64,000 bases of DNA from Thelephora terrestris (GCA_015956445.1 WIUZ02000018.1:248001-312000); one strand, 5' to 3'; numbered from the stretch's first letter, positions 8,908-21,413 are shown. Numbers and translations are program-made. Notes: generated by a model not told the origin, from the sequence alone.

Positions 8908-11830
8908 TGTCAGGGCCACTCTTCGCCCTCAGGTACCAGTGCTGTTGGTGAGTCGCAACTCCAACCAACAAGAAACAATGGGGCAAAGGGGGAACGACTT
9001 CCCTATATCCACCCAAAGTCTACGTGGTCCAAAACGCGATGGACGAGCGTTCTCCGGTAGGTTGTCCGAATTCACAGCAGGAGTGCCGAGCCTCTATCCG
9101 ATAAATCCCTATCGTCTTCTGAGGGCAGATACAAGAGCCCGAGGATGGCGCCTCAAACTGGTGCTTGATTAAGAGAGCGGCGAGGAACTCCTTTCTGTAA
9201 GCGCGTTCGCCGATTCTTAACGCAAGGCTGAGAGAGAGAGGAGAGCGAACGTGTTCAGAGAGTTACTCGATAAGCTCTTCAGTGGCCTACAGCAATTACA
9301 CCAATGCTGCAAGGAGAAGAGGACTTCCCGAGATATCAAAGATGGGGAGCCCTCAGCTACTCTACTGGTACTTATATAGAAGAGTGGCCGGGACATAGAT
9401 AACCCTATCTAATAATAACTCGGAGCAAAGAAGGGCCGAGAGTAAGCTGGAACAGTAAGCGGCCCGGGTTATAGAATAGAAATGATAAAGGAATGACTAA
9501 TGGGTCAGGGTTCGTGAGAGAATACGAAAGGGGTCATGACGTCGTGTGGGAAAGGAATGACAAAGAACAATATCACATGTGAAGACTGACCAATACGAGG
9601 ACGACGTGTCAGCTCGTCCGATCGGGACAACAAAAGACCGAGTGGGGTTTGAATGTTGAGGGCGAATTGTATGGGGAGTCTGGACCGGTGAAACGATGGA
9701 CCAATCCAATGGCGAATAGGGCGCGAGCGCTGTCGGTGGTCGAATAAAGCGTAGCGCAAACCGGCCGTTGGATCCATCAAACTCCCTTCTTCCAAACCAA
9801 CACTTCCACCAACCAACTACTCATCCATCATGCCCATGATCTCCGACCGTGTCTTCCGTGCTGAGAACAGCACTGCTACCATCGAGTCCGCGGATCCTCG
9901 ATCCATGCAGAACAAGAGCTACTTCTTGCCTAATGCCAGCGTGGCGTACCCCAGTTATCGAGAGGTGCGTTGCCACGCGCACGCCGGTGGTTGGCGTTCG
10001 ACTGACATCGCTTTCATAGATCTTCGCGGCCGCCGACAAGGTGGACGCCCGACAACTGGAGGCGACGATCGCCAAGCCTCCCAGCTACCTGACCATGGAC
10101 GACGAGTTGTGGTATCACAACTTGATCAACCACAAGCTGCAAGAGTCGATGCGCGGGGTAACGTTCAACACCAAGTTGCGCATGCCGTATGAGACTCCTG
10201 TGGCTTCGTCACTGTGGGGGCTCCTACGAATGGGGATCTACGATCTGGGGAACGGGGAAGGAAGGTGGCCTGGAGCGACTCGCTCCCAACATTACACAGC
10301 AGCCGTTGGTCACCGCCTTTGGTTCCTTTTGAGGACGGAACAGAAAGCGGTGAGTCGATCTGTGCATCCCGCTTGTGGGATAACACTGATTGGCTTTGTA
10401 GAATGAGCGGCTGAAGCGTGAAGTGAAGGAGGCGAAAGACAATGCTCGAAGGATGTACTCGGAAGCGTTAGATATGAAGAAGACGCTGCTCCTAATGAAC
10501 GATACACTCCGCATGACGTTCGAGAGCGAGATGCTGGCAATGCGCGAGGAACACAACCGATTGGTAGAGTCCTTGAAGGAACGGGACGATACCATCCAGC
10601 GGGACCTGATCGAGGTCGACCGACGGCTCAACCGTCATCGAAGGGCTCTGAACGAGCTCGACACCAAGGTCGGTGCGACTTCTCCTGGTCTTTAACCAAG
10701 AGAGCTCATACCGCTTCTAGGTTGATACGTTGGATGACGCCTTGCCGTTGCTGGGCGCTCGAGTCGAGTCGATGAGCGAGCGGTTGTGCCACTGCCGCAC
10801 ACGTTCGGTAGCCGCGGTGCGCGATGAGTCCGGGGACGAGTCGATCCCAGACCGGATGGCTTCTCCCATAGGTCGGGATGCCGGTTGACATATTTGACTT
10901 GTCCACTGACATCCCTCTTAGCTTCCGATGGGTCATATCGCACGCCTGCGCATACTGATGGCGGCGAGGAGGTCGTTCGCGAGACGTCTGAGGAGACGGC
11001 CGTGAACCCGATTAGCAGTTCTCCCGAGTTGGAGTACGCGGGGGAGAATGAGGTGGCTATTCCGGTTCCGCCTCCGTCGATCTCGCCGGTGCGTGGGCAA
11101 CGTTCTATCCGTGCTCGTCGATGGGTTCCTTATCGTGGGGCACTTCGTCCAGCCCACCGCATGCGTCCCAGTAATCCCGACGCTGTCCGCCAGGGCGGAG
11201 ACATTGAGTCCACCGTCCTATTCCGACGCAACGATGTTGCAGTGTCGCGTGGATCGCGGCGAGTTGATTCCGGTGGAATCCGTCGACGTGAACGGATTGA
11301 CGAACCTTACGCTCTTGTCGGTCCAGCGTGCAGCGGAGGCCGTTCGCCTGGTGGCTCAACTGACCGAGAGAGTGGAGGGTTGGTCCGTCCAGAGGACTCT
11401 GGATCAGACTACGGTCGATTCAGCGAGGAACCGCCTGCACGCCGAGGTTCAGCTGGCCGTCGCTCATCGTCTGGAGGAAGCTCGGGTCGTTGAGATGGTC
11501 GACAAGGAAGTCGTCGAGAGTGCCTCGGAGGGGACGGAGGAGGAGATTGCCAGTGCTGAGGAGTACTGGCAAACCAGGTCTTGATGATAGAGTCAGTGCA
11601 CGTTAGCCTTTGTCCATAGGGTCGGTGCGGATTCAACTCCGTTGGCCATTCGTCTTGTGTCCTTGTTGCGGGTTCGCCCGCTGTAATATCATCTGTGTCT
11701 TGCCTTTCGGATGACGTGTGAGTCATGATAAGGGAAATGATGAGATAAGAAAGGGGTATAGGTAAGGAAAGTGGGCGAAAGTTGGGTGTGAAAATGGTTT
11801 AAAAAGGGAATAAAATTCAGCACGCTGACA
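8908..11830 (+). mobile_element. Family A element, copy A2 (looks whole)
   Basis: The element begins TGTCAGGGCCACTC at 8908 and ends CACGCTGACA at 11830. Flanking pentamers TTGCC (8903-8907) and CTGCC (11831-11835) differ by one base. The interrupted target is the leader of B2 and can be read uninterrupted in B3 at about 18978-19000. Length is 2,923 bp. There is no LTR pair. On the minus strand a TATA box (9372-9378) drives a leader toward 8908; on the plus strand the coiled-coil gene runs from 9830 to 11584. It looks whole and young. Confidence 0.8.
9830..11584 (+). CDS. Family A coiled-coil protein gene (in A2)
   Basis: A multi-exon plus-strand gene. Exon 1 starts at ATG 9830 (MPMISDRVFRAENSTATIES) and ends near 9966. 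The next exon carries PPSYLTMDDELWYHNLINHK and LLRMGIYDLGNGEGRW; then follow a long coiled coil (about 10403-10670) and a shorter one with a CHC motif near 10790. The C-terminal part is Glu- and Arg-rich and helical, ending EEYWQTRS. Exon order and the DDELW, KEAK coiled-coil and Cys-x-Cys motifs match the family B gene, so the two are distant homologues. Short GT-AG introns separate the blocks. No known domain recognised. Confidence 0.65.
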
Positions 11831-12452
11831 CTGCCCTTCTCAGCCAGTTGCAGTTAAGGACAAGTCAGAGTTTCTTGTTTGATCCAAGACATCCCCCATC
11901 TGCTCTCCCTCCCGCTCTGCTGTCAGGAACATGGTATTTTTAAACTTTTTATAACACACTCTTTCTTCGAACTCTTCTTACCACTTCTTATGTTTCGAAT
12001 GCTTCACACTCCTTATCCTTCACACCAATCATTCAAAACACACAAACGCGCATACCATTCCCAGCGAATCGTAACAACATGGCTATATACGGTGCTATCC
12101 AAGTCCATCAAAAGTCCACTCTATCTACGGCAGGCCTAAAGGTCATCAACTGTCCATCCTGGAGATCGTAGTGCTGGCCCCTCCTCGCAAGGACCTCTCC
12201 GAACATGGCGTCACCATCCTCAGCACTCAGCTGAACAACTAGTTCAAGCCGATAGGAAGAGATGCCTTCGAGCGGACCGATCAGCCTCCCAGATGTCACC
12301 GAACTGCTGAACACCTGGTCCCACATCTCCATCACCGGGTGATTGCTCGGCAGCACTATCGACGTAGTCGACGAGTGACCCACCGTCTCCCTCGTCAGAC
12401 CCCTGGGCGGGATCCTGTCTTGCGAGTCGAAGCTGGTGGCGAAGCTGGATCT

Positions 12453-13405
12453 CACTGGGGACAAGGGGTCAAATACCCAGTGGGTACATGCTGAACACAT
12501 TGTGATCACAGTCAACAAGTGATCACAATGTGCCCAGTGGGGGAAATTTGAATACATTCAAAATGTGCCTGGCCATGTGAGTCCAATGTGCCCAGTAGGC
12601 ACATTTTGATTGTGGTCACAATGTACCCATCAATGTGATCTCAATGTGCCCACTGGGGACATTTTGATTGTGATCACAATGTACACATCAGTGTGATCTC
12701 GGTGTGCCTGCTGTGCACATTTTAATTTCTTTCACAATGTTCCCATCAATGTGTTCTCAATGTACCCAGCTCATTACAAAATAGTTTCTTTCACAATGTT
12801 GTCCACAATGTGTCCAGCATGTGGCTGAGCCACTCATTCAAACTTCTTTCACAAAGTATCCAGTGATGTGTCCATAATGTCTCCAGGGGGTTCTTTTTGA
12901 AGTAATCACAATGTAATCTCAATATTGTTCAATTTCACCATGAACTTTCAAAGAAATCACTATGTGTATGGCTGCACACATTCTAGACACATCACTGGAT
13001 ACTATGTGAAAGAAGTTTGAATGAGTGGCTCAGCCACATGCTGGACACATTGTGGACAACATTGTGAAAGAAACTATTTTGTAATGAGCTGGGTACATTG
13101 AGAACACATTGATGGGAACATTGTGAAAGAAATTAAAGTGTGCACAGCAGGCACATTGAGCTCACATTGATGTGTACATTGTGATTGCAATCAAAATGTC
13201 CCCAGTGGGCACATTGAGATCACATTGATGGGTACATTGTGATCACAATCAAAATGTGCCTACTGGGCACATTGGACTCACATGGCCAGGTACATTTTGA
13301 ATGTATTCAAATTTCCCCCACTGGGCACATTGTGATCACTTGTTGACTGTGATCACAATGTGTTCAGCATGTACCCACCAGGTATTTGACCCCTTGCCCC
13401 CAGTG
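12453..13405. mobile_element. CACTA foldback element F3
   Basis: A 953-bp imperfect palindrome beginning CACTGGGGACAAGG and ending TTGCCCCCAGTG. TCT at 12450-12452 and 13406-13408 is the 3-bp duplication. The uninterrupted target is readable in B5 at about 28566-28582, where GGATCTCCGACTCG is continuous. The arms carry many copies of acattgtgatcac and tgggcacatt, probable subterminal binding sites. Same subfamily as F4. Confidence 0.92.
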
Positions 13406-14699
13406 TCTCCGACTCGACCTGTCGGTAGGGACGGTTGACCCGGTAACGGAAGGATCATCCCTCATCTTGACCAGACTGGTCACCATCCGACTCAACTGGA
13501 CGCGGATATGGATTAGCCGATGGCGCCATGCGATGAGCAACACGGCGTCGAGAGCGTTTACAACGCTGCCCTGTTGTCACCAGACGTACCTCAATGGCCC
13601 GTGGAGCATCTTTGGCCCAGTCAACCTCCATGACCTCCAGTAGTCCTTATTAAAAACATTAATGTTTTAGGAGTTTTTGTTGCAAATTTGAATGATTTTT
13701 CTCATGAGTTTTTGAATGGCCTGAGGGGGGATATTTTACTCATAAAGTTTTAATGGAAATTATGGGGGGGACTGGGACCCAGCTTACTGGGCACTGGTGC
13801 TCCCGATTAGGCAGGTGCCGACAGTGTGGGTGGCCCAGGAGAGTGGATTGCTTATATAATAAAAATTAAAAAATTCAGGGAAATTCCAGAAAATTCTGGA
13901 AAAATTCCAAAAATTATTAGAAAATTCCCACGGGTGTCAGGGAGGGCAGAAAATGAAAAATGGACTGTGGGAATTTCCGATCAAAATTTCCCAAAAAGGA
14001 AATTTTTGATGGCTTACATAAGCAACTCAAAAATGATTTTGATATTGAATTTCCTTTTTGGGAAATTTTGATGGCTGACATAAGCAGGTCATGTGACTGA
14101 AAAAAGTGGGTGTTGCTTATGTAATCAGGTCATGTGACCGACCAAAAAGGAAAGTTTTGATGGCTTACATAAGCATCTCAAAAATGCTTTTGGAGGGGTC
14201 TTTCCTTAAAGGGAAATTCCTTTTTAGGAAATATTTGATGGATTACCAAAAAAGGAAATTTTGATGGCTTACATAAGCAACTCAAAAATTATTTTGGCAA
14301 AATTTTCCTAAAAAGGAAATTATATGCTAGAAAATTCGGAAAAATCCCAGAAAAATCCTAAAAAATACCGAAAAAATTCCCACACGTCTAGAAAGTGCCC
14401 AAAATGGTAAATTATTCCCAGAAATATTCAAAAAATTGTTTTTCTGGCTGGAAAAATCAGGAAAAAATTCCAAAAATTCCAGAGTATAGATAAATATTTT
14501 ATAAAAATTATTTCAATTTTTTTGGTCCATTGAATAGCCCATAATTTCAATATTAATATATTTTTTGCCCAAAAAATTCAAAAAAATCCCAAAAAAATTG
14601 ATAAAAATAGGAAAATACAAATTTATCTGTAATATTCATTATATCATGAAGTACAGACCAGTTTGTGGTCATAAACTAGCCCTAAACCTAGTCCTGGAC

Positions 14700-14975
14700 C
14701 TAACCTAACCTAACCTAACCTAGCCTAACCCTAACCCTAACCTAGACCTAAACCTACACCTAACCTAAACCTAAACCTAACCTAACCTAACCCTGACTTA
14801 ACCTAACCTAACCTAACCTAAACCTAACCTAACCTAACCTAACCTAACCTAACCTAACCCCAAACCTAACCTGCCCTAAACCCAGCCTGCCCCAAACCTA
14901 TCCTAGCACCAAACCTAAACCTAAACCTAAACCTAAACCTAAACCTAACCTGCCCTAAACCTAACTCTGACCTGG
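14700..14975. repeat. Telomere-like CCTAA/CCCTAA array, left arm
   Basis: Tandem cctaa units dominate, with a few ccctaa, followed by aaacct variants and near 14990-15030 a tctta run. The fungal telomere repeat is CCCTAA, so the array resembles but does not equal it. It lies inside palindrome H, not at a chromosome end. Confidence 0.85.
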
Positions 14976-14988
14976 CCTAGTTCAGCCT

Positions 14989-15019
<31 letters not shown>

Positions 15020-16016
15020 TCTTATTCTGTCTTACCTACCCTAGATCCAACCTAACCTGACATAGTCAACTTAACCTGGTCCACCACAGATCACCCAACC
15101 TAACCTAAAGTGGTCTACCTGACCTAGACTGATGCAACTTGAGTTTATCTCTTCTAATCAGCTGTTATCTTATCTGGCCTTAATCTAAATACCGTAGCTA
15201 ACCAACATCTAACCCAACCTCACCTGGCTCACCAGCAAGTAGCTGGGCTACAGGAACACACCGTGAGCTGCACCATCCCATATCCTGTATCCAACTGTCA
15301 CTCAAACACAAGAACTGTGGTGGACCTACAAGTTAGTGGACCCATAAGCCCACAGACCCACAAGTATAGGCTGCTCACTCAGTGGAGACATCTGTTATCC
15401 AACCTCACCCACGTACCACCCTCACCCTGGATTCTGTGCCAGACCACAACTTCACCACGGCTCAAGTTCAACCACCTGGCTGAACCTGCAAGTCAGGTTG
15501 ATAGACTGTTGGTTATGGATCCATGGATTTGTAGACCTGATTGTACATGGGTTCAGCCAGGTGGTTGAACTTGAGCTGTGGTGAAGTTGCAGTCTGGCAC
15601 AGAACACAGAGTGAGGGTGGTGCGTGGGTGAGGATGGATAACAGATGTTTCCACTGAGTGAACAGCCTATACTTGTGGGTCTGTGGGCTTATGGGTCCAC
15701 TAACTTGTAGGTCCACCACAGTTCTTGTGTTTGAGTGACAGTTGGATACAGGATATGGGATGGTGCAGCTCACGGTGTGTTCCTGTAGCCCAGCTACTTG
15801 CTGGTGAGCCAGGTGAGGTTGGGTTAGATGTTGGTTAGCTACGGTATTTAGATTAAGGCCAGATAAGATAACAGCTGATTAGAAGAGATAAACTCAAGTT
15901 GCATCAGTCTAGGTCAGGTAGACCACTTTAGGTTAGGTTGGGTGATCTGTGGTGGACCAGGTTAAGTTGACTATGTCAGGTTAGGTTGGATCTAGGGTAG
16001 GTAAGACAGAATAAGA

Positions 16017-16047
<31 letters not shown>

Positions 16048-16059
16048 AGGCTGAACTAG

Positions 16060-16340
16060 GCCAGGTCAGAGTTAGGTTTAGGGCAGGTTAGGTTTAGGTT
16101 TAGGTTTAGGTTTAGGTTTAGGTTTGGTGCTAGGATAGGTTTGGGGCAGGCTGGGTTTAGGGCAGGTTAGGTTTGGGGTTAGGTTAGGTTAGGTTAGGTT
16201 AGGTTAGGTTAGGTTTAGGTTAGGTTAGGTTAGGTTAAGTCAGGGTTAGGTTAGGTTAGGTTTAGGTTTAGGTTAGGTGTAGGTTTAGGTCTAGGTTAGG
16301 GTTAGGGTTAGGCTAGGTTAGGTTAGGTTAGGTTAGGTCC
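16060..16340. repeat. Telomere-like TTAGG array, right arm
   Basis: The mirror copy of the array at 14700-14975, made of ttagg and ttaggg units. It belongs to the right arm of palindrome H. Confidence 0.85.
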
Positions 16341-19300
16341 AGGACTAGGTTTAGGGCTAGTTTATGACCACAAACTGGTCTGTACTTCATGATATAATGA
16401 ATATTACAGATAAATTTGTATTTTCCTATTTTTATCAATTTTTTTGGGATTTTTTTGAATTTTTTGGGCAAAAAATATATTAATATTGAAATTATGGGCT
16501 ATTCAATGGACCAAAAAAATTGAAATAATTTTTATAAAATATTTATCTATACTCTGGAATTTTTGGAATTTTTTCCTGATTTTTCCAGCCAGAAAAACAA
16601 TTTTTTGAATATTTCTGGGAATAATTTACCATTTTGGGCACTTTCTAGACGTGTGGGAATTTTTTCGGTATTTTTTAGGATTTTTCTGGGATTTTTCCGA
16701 ATTTTCTAGCATATAATTTCCTTTTTAGGAAAATTTTGCCAAAATAATTTTTGAGTTGCTTATGTAAGCCATCAAAATTTCCTTTTTTGGTAATCCATCA
16801 AATATTTCCTAAAAAGGAATTTCCTTTTAAGGAAAGACCCCTCCAAAAGCATTTTTGAGATGCTTATGTAAGCCATCAAAACTTTCCTTTTTGGTCGGTC
16901 ACATGACCTGATTACATAAGCAACACCCACTTTTTTCAGTCACATGACCTGCTTATGTCAGCCATCAAAATTTCCCAAAAAGGAAATTCAATATCAAAAT
17001 CATTTTTGAGTTGCTTATGTAAGCCATCAAAAATTTCCTTTTTGGGAAATTTTGATCGGAAATTCCCACAGTCCATTTTTCATTTTCTGCCCTCCCTGAC
17101 ACCCGTGGGAATTTTCTAATAATTTTTGGAATTTTTCCAGAATTTTCTGGAATTTCCCTGAATTTTTTAATTTTTATTATATAAGCAATCCACTCTCCTG
17201 GGCCACCCACACTGTCGGCACCTGCCTAATCGGGAGCACCAGTGCCCAGTAAGCTGGGTCCCAGTCCCCCCCATAATTTCCATTAAAACTTTATGAGTAA
17301 AATATCCCCCCTCAGGCCATTCAAAAACTCATGAGAAAAATCATTCAAATTTGCAACAAAAACTCCTAAAACATTAATGTTTTTAATAAGGACTACTGTG
17401 ACCTCATCCTTGATCTTGACCAGCTGACTGATCGGCTGCAACGGGCAACGCCAACAGTCCTCCTTGTCGGACTCGGCCAACGTAGAAGCCGGAGCTGGAG
17501 TCGGGACGGGAACCGCGTTCTCGATCGGAGGTGTCGCATAGGACGACGGGTTAGGCGATGGGAGTACCACCTCGTCGGCATACTCCAGCTCGAACGGAAT
17601 GTCGGCTGTCCCCTGTCCAACCAAAACGGGACCTCCCTTGCAGTTGCAGGTCTTCTCCTGCAAGGACTCGACCTGCGCCGTCAACACAGCCACCACGTCT
17701 TCGAGCTGTTCAGTCTAGAAAAAGTCTCTCAGTCATTGCATAAACCTGCAAAGGCTGAAAGAACCTTTTCATCCCTCCTGGCCAACGCCCCCTTGATGTT
17801 GTTGTCCCGGACCTTCAGTCCGGCGACCAATTCTTGATGGTTAGTGACCATCGCCTCCAACGCCTCGTTCGTCCCCTGCTGGAAGGCAGCCAGAGTCTCC
17901 TTCATCAGAAGACCCTCCACCGACAAACGAAGGACGTCTGCCTTCACTTCCTTCACCTTGCGCTCCAATCGTTCAACCTAGGCAGTTTGATTAGTCGAGA
18001 GTCATACTTGACTATTCAAACGGAGAACCTACCCGGCTTTCCCCCTCTCGAACGAGCGACCACAACAGCGTGGTGGCGGCGGTGGCATGGCGGACGGCCC
18101 GAGGAACGGTAGCCCCGTGCTCCAACAGGTCCTGATCGTAGATTCCCCTTTGCAGGGTGTACCAGAGCTCCTTTTTAATCGGGTGCTCCAATTCCCCGAA
18201 CCTACCCCTCATTTGGAAGATCACCTTCTCGGCGATCATGGACCGGACCCAGAGCTCATCGTCCCAGGTCAACCCCATCAAACGTGGCATCACGAACCCC
18301 TTTTACGACCCCTCATGACTTTACGATTACGATCAACCCTGGACCCTGATCGCACACGTGGACAGTCACATCACAGTCTCCTAACCGGAGGAAGGAATCG
18401 CCGCTACTCAGAAGGAGTGCCTTAGACTCCTTTTGTTTAGCCAAGCGAATGTGGAGTAGCCGTTAGCGTGAAACACCGGCGAATCTGTAATCCCTCATGT
18501 CCCATGAGTCTAGGCCTGCGCTCCTCATGTTTGGACGTACGTTGAGGTTGCCACTAGTCCGTGATGCTGTTACCACCTACAGACAACAAGGGATGCTGTA
18601 TGGTCTCTATCTTTGGCCTCTCCAAAGGAAGCATCCAAGAAGATTCTCACCTAGCCCTTGGGTGTGATCCCCAGGTACGAACTTTAATGACCCCATGCCC
18701 CTATTTCTTTTAGGACTAGTGTTATCTTTACCCCTATGTTTCATGCGGACATTCGTTATCTTTTATGCAATCCTTCACACGCTAGTAAGGCCCTTTGTCC
18801 TTTATTCTCCCACGCGTCATAATTGTTCGCTTCCCTTACTTAGCGTTCTCACACTCCTTATCTCCCTTTGTTCGGACTTGATAAGGGTATATTAGGGTAT
18901 TGACGTCATGGCCACTCCTTTAGTATAAGTAGCAACTGTGGCTGTATCGTAGTACCTTAGTTTTGTTACCTCAGGAAATCCTCTGCCCTTCTCAGCCCAG
19001 TTGCAGTTAAGGACAAGTCAGAGTTTCTTGTTTGATCCAAGACATCCCCCATCTGCTCTCCCTCCCGCTCTGCGCGTCGGCTGTGCCTCGTAACTATAGA
19101 ACCCCAGTGTTCACATTAGAACACCTCGAGCGTCCAGTCGATCACCTGGTGGAGTTATCAAATCCTGTTGTAGGGATAAACCCTTGCGTGTTAAACCGAA
19201 CGAAGTACGGTTTAGGTTGGGTTTCCCTTTAGGATTTCGACCTGACTTGTAGTGACTGTGATGATTTCGCCGTTTACCCCCCTTTCATTTCCTTTATTTA

Positions 19301-19412
19301 ACGTCTCATCACCACTAAGTCAGTCGGTGCCCTGCCCTAAACATGGCGGTAAACTGTTTATTATGCCATATGCCCTATGCCTAACGATTCAAAGTCCAAT
19401 ACGTGGAACGTG

Positions 19413-19527
19413 CTACTAGTCAAGATACCCCAGAAGACCCGAGGTATAATACGTGAACATGTACCGGCGAACCTTCATACGAAAATTCCCCCTACCTGGC
19501 CCTCCGTTGCCCCTGGACGACTAGTAG
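19413..19527. other. Conserved stem-loop region of family C
   Basis: CTACTAGTC (19413-19421) pairs with GACTAGTAG (19519-19527), enclosing further small hairpins. In C2 the same arms read TTGCTAGTC (23643-23651) and GACTAGCAA (23749-23757), so two base pairs changed on both sides. Downstream, at about 19550-19620, AAGGGATG, an AT-rich stem ATTAATAAG/CTTATTAAT, and GACCCTT form a second fold. The region lies in the 3' part of the coiled-coil transcript, or at the start of a transcript on the other strand. Confidence 0.55.
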
Positions 19528-19718
19528 ATATTCAGGCTACCGACAACAAGGGATGTATTAATAAGTGTCGCGCGTTGACCTCTCGCAGAAGTCAACCGGC
19601 TTATTAATCTGACCCTTGGATTGGACTTACGAAAATCATTATGTTTCACGACTCATGGATCATGCACAAAAGATAAGAAAGAAGATCAATTCCGGACGCC
19701 ACAATACAAAAGAGTTAT

Positions 19719-20976
19719 CTAATCAATATCTCTGCGGATCCTTTGTATTGTCTCCAAGGCCGTCCTCACCAACTCCTCATTCGCCCAGTTCTGTTCCCTA
19801 ATCTCGTTCGGGTCCACGTCTGACAGATCCCCGTAATCTGGAAGTTCGGTATCAGAGTTCGGTTCCGAATCAGGAACAAACTCGGCATACGGATCGAACT
19901 CCAGAGCCGGCCACCGGTTCCTCGGCAAAGTCGTATCCGTAACCGTGATCAGAGGAGTCATTCTCCTACGAGGAACAGGAGTGTCCCTACGGACAACTCC
20001 GACGTTCCTGTAGAACTCCTCCTCCTGGATCTCGACGACCTCGTCATCAATGGGAACCAACCTGTTCTCATACTGGACCACCAATCGAGCAGGTGGAGAC
20101 TCGGCCCGCTCCGGAACCTCCAACTCTTCCTCCTCCACTCGGACCTCCGGCTCATTACACCTCCGTTGGAGATCCCGGACTTCCCCGGTCAACTCGGAGA
20201 TACGACGAATAAGGCGAACCTAAAACGAATAGGGTTAAAAGACATCAAAAACCTTCAACCCCTACTCGTTACCTTATCGTCTTCCAATTCTCCAGTCTTG
20301 GTAACCAAAGCCCGGACCAAGTCCTTGAGCGTAGTCACCTCTCCCTAGAAAGAAAGTTTGAATTAGAAAGGTCAATTACTCCGGACCCAAACTTTCTTAC
20401 CTTCAGCAAATCGATATCGGCCCCCTGTCGAACAACGCTATCTTCCTGTCCATGAATGACCCCCTGCATATCCTCCTTCCAACTCTCCAAGGCTTCCATC
20501 TCTTCGCGACGAACATCAACACGTTCATTGACGTGAGCCACTTCATCCATTAACATGGACCCAACGTTCCCCGTATGAAGAACGCTGGCCTCCAACACGG
20601 AGTTGAAGGTCTCGTTGGACTCCGTCATGAACTCAACACCCCTATTGAGGAGTTCGTTCGCGTAAGGGTTGGTCTCGATGCGCGCCAACTTGCGCCGAGA
20701 CACCCTTCGAGCGGCCTGGAGAAAGTCCCTGAAACCTAAAAGGAGTTAGCTTGGTTTCCTAAACCGGAATGCGCAAGCAGGGCCCCCACCTAAATCAGAA
20801 AACCCTTCATTAGGGTCGGCGGTGGCGGTCCGGTCCATAATAGCTCCCAAGGTGGGATAAGGACGGGATGGATCCCGACGGGCATGAGAGAAGCGGTCAA
20901 TATTGTAGTTACTCTCCTGAACAGGAGAGTAGGAGGTAGAGCGACGAGTGGGAATACGAGTTTGAGCACGAGGCAT
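19719..20976 (-). CDS. Family C coiled-coil protein gene (in C1)
   Basis: A multi-exon minus-strand gene from ATG 20976 to the TAG at 19719. Blocks: a basic N-terminal exon (MPRAQTRIPTRRSTS, then NYNIDRFSHARRDPSRPYPT); a long helical exon with RRKLARIETNPYANELL and HVNERVDVRREEMEALESW; a short exon (TLKDLVRALVTK); and a last exon with ISELTGEVRDLQRR, several acidic runs and the conserved tail DPNEIREQNWANEELV, ending RRDID. Introns are short GT-AG. The layout resembles the A and B genes but I see no clear sequence homology. No known domain recognised. Confidence 0.65.
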
Positions 20977-21413
20977 GTTGTGTGTGTAACAAAGGGAGGT
21001 TTGTTGGAACACCAGTCATCCAACCCCCTTTGGTTATATACCAAATGCCATGCCCCCTTCACGACTCAGGAGTTGAGTCATCCTTTCTATTGTTTACTGC
21101 GCATGACCCACATGACATCATATGCCCCTATCTTTAGTCATATGCTCCCCTTTTGCCATTGGCTGTTAGTCAGCCATACCCACATTCCTTCCGAACATTC
21201 TCAGGATACGTCATGCTTTGTAATTGCTTTGTAATGCTCTCAAATTGCTATTGGCCGCCACACTTTCGTTTATCAGCTGATAATTTGTAGCATTAGTCAC
21301 CACGTAACGCACAGACCATGCAGTGCTGTGCACGGACCATGTTTGTCTGTGTTTGTATCATTAGTGTAGTTACACGTCATTGTCACGTCACAAATCTAAG
21401 TAGTATATATACT

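Larger units (their letters stand above)
13638..17398. mobile_element. Giant palindromic element H (foldback DNA transposon, hAT-like?)
   Basis: A near-perfect inverted repeat with two arms of 1,849 bp (13638-15486 and 15550-17398) around a 63-bp spacer. The ends are CAGTAGTCC and GGACTACTG, flanked by TGACCTC at 13631-13637 and 17399-17405, a 7-bp target duplication. The uninterrupted target is in B2 near 6750-6760. The outer arms are AT-rich with several copies of gatggcttacataagca, probable transposase-binding repeats; the inner arms hold CCTAA arrays. There is no convincing reading frame. CAG-type ends would suit the hAT superfamily, but that usually makes 8 bp, so the class is open. Confidence 0.88.
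12108..18293 (-). pseudogene. Family B gene remnant in B3, split by F3 and H
   Basis: The C-terminal block (ending RPAVDRVDF at 12108) lies left of foldback F3. The basic block is at 13406-13637, between F3 and palindrome H. The Cys-x-Cys and coiled-coil blocks are at about 17399-17968, and the DDELW block at about 18012-18293. It is a fossil compared with the B2 and B5 copies. Confidence 0.6.
11921..19073 (-). mobile_element. Family B element, copy B3 (broken, nested in B2)
   Basis: B3 starts with the family B terminus TGTCAGGAACATGG at 11921, directly after the B2 leader word TCTGC. Only one right-hand B terminus with a matching duplication exists for B2 and B3 together (21793), so the two share a tail from about 19073 onward. 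B3 contains the CACTA foldback F3 (12453-13405) and the large palindrome H (13638-17398). Its gene remnant lies on the minus strand between 12108 and 18293. The copy is broken, with two insertions and probably one or two other losses. Confidence 0.65.

Noticed and set aside
14700-16340. A chromosome end or a telomere fusion
   Set aside because: The arrays are inside a palindrome with defined termini and a 7-bp target duplication, so they were brought in by a mobile element.
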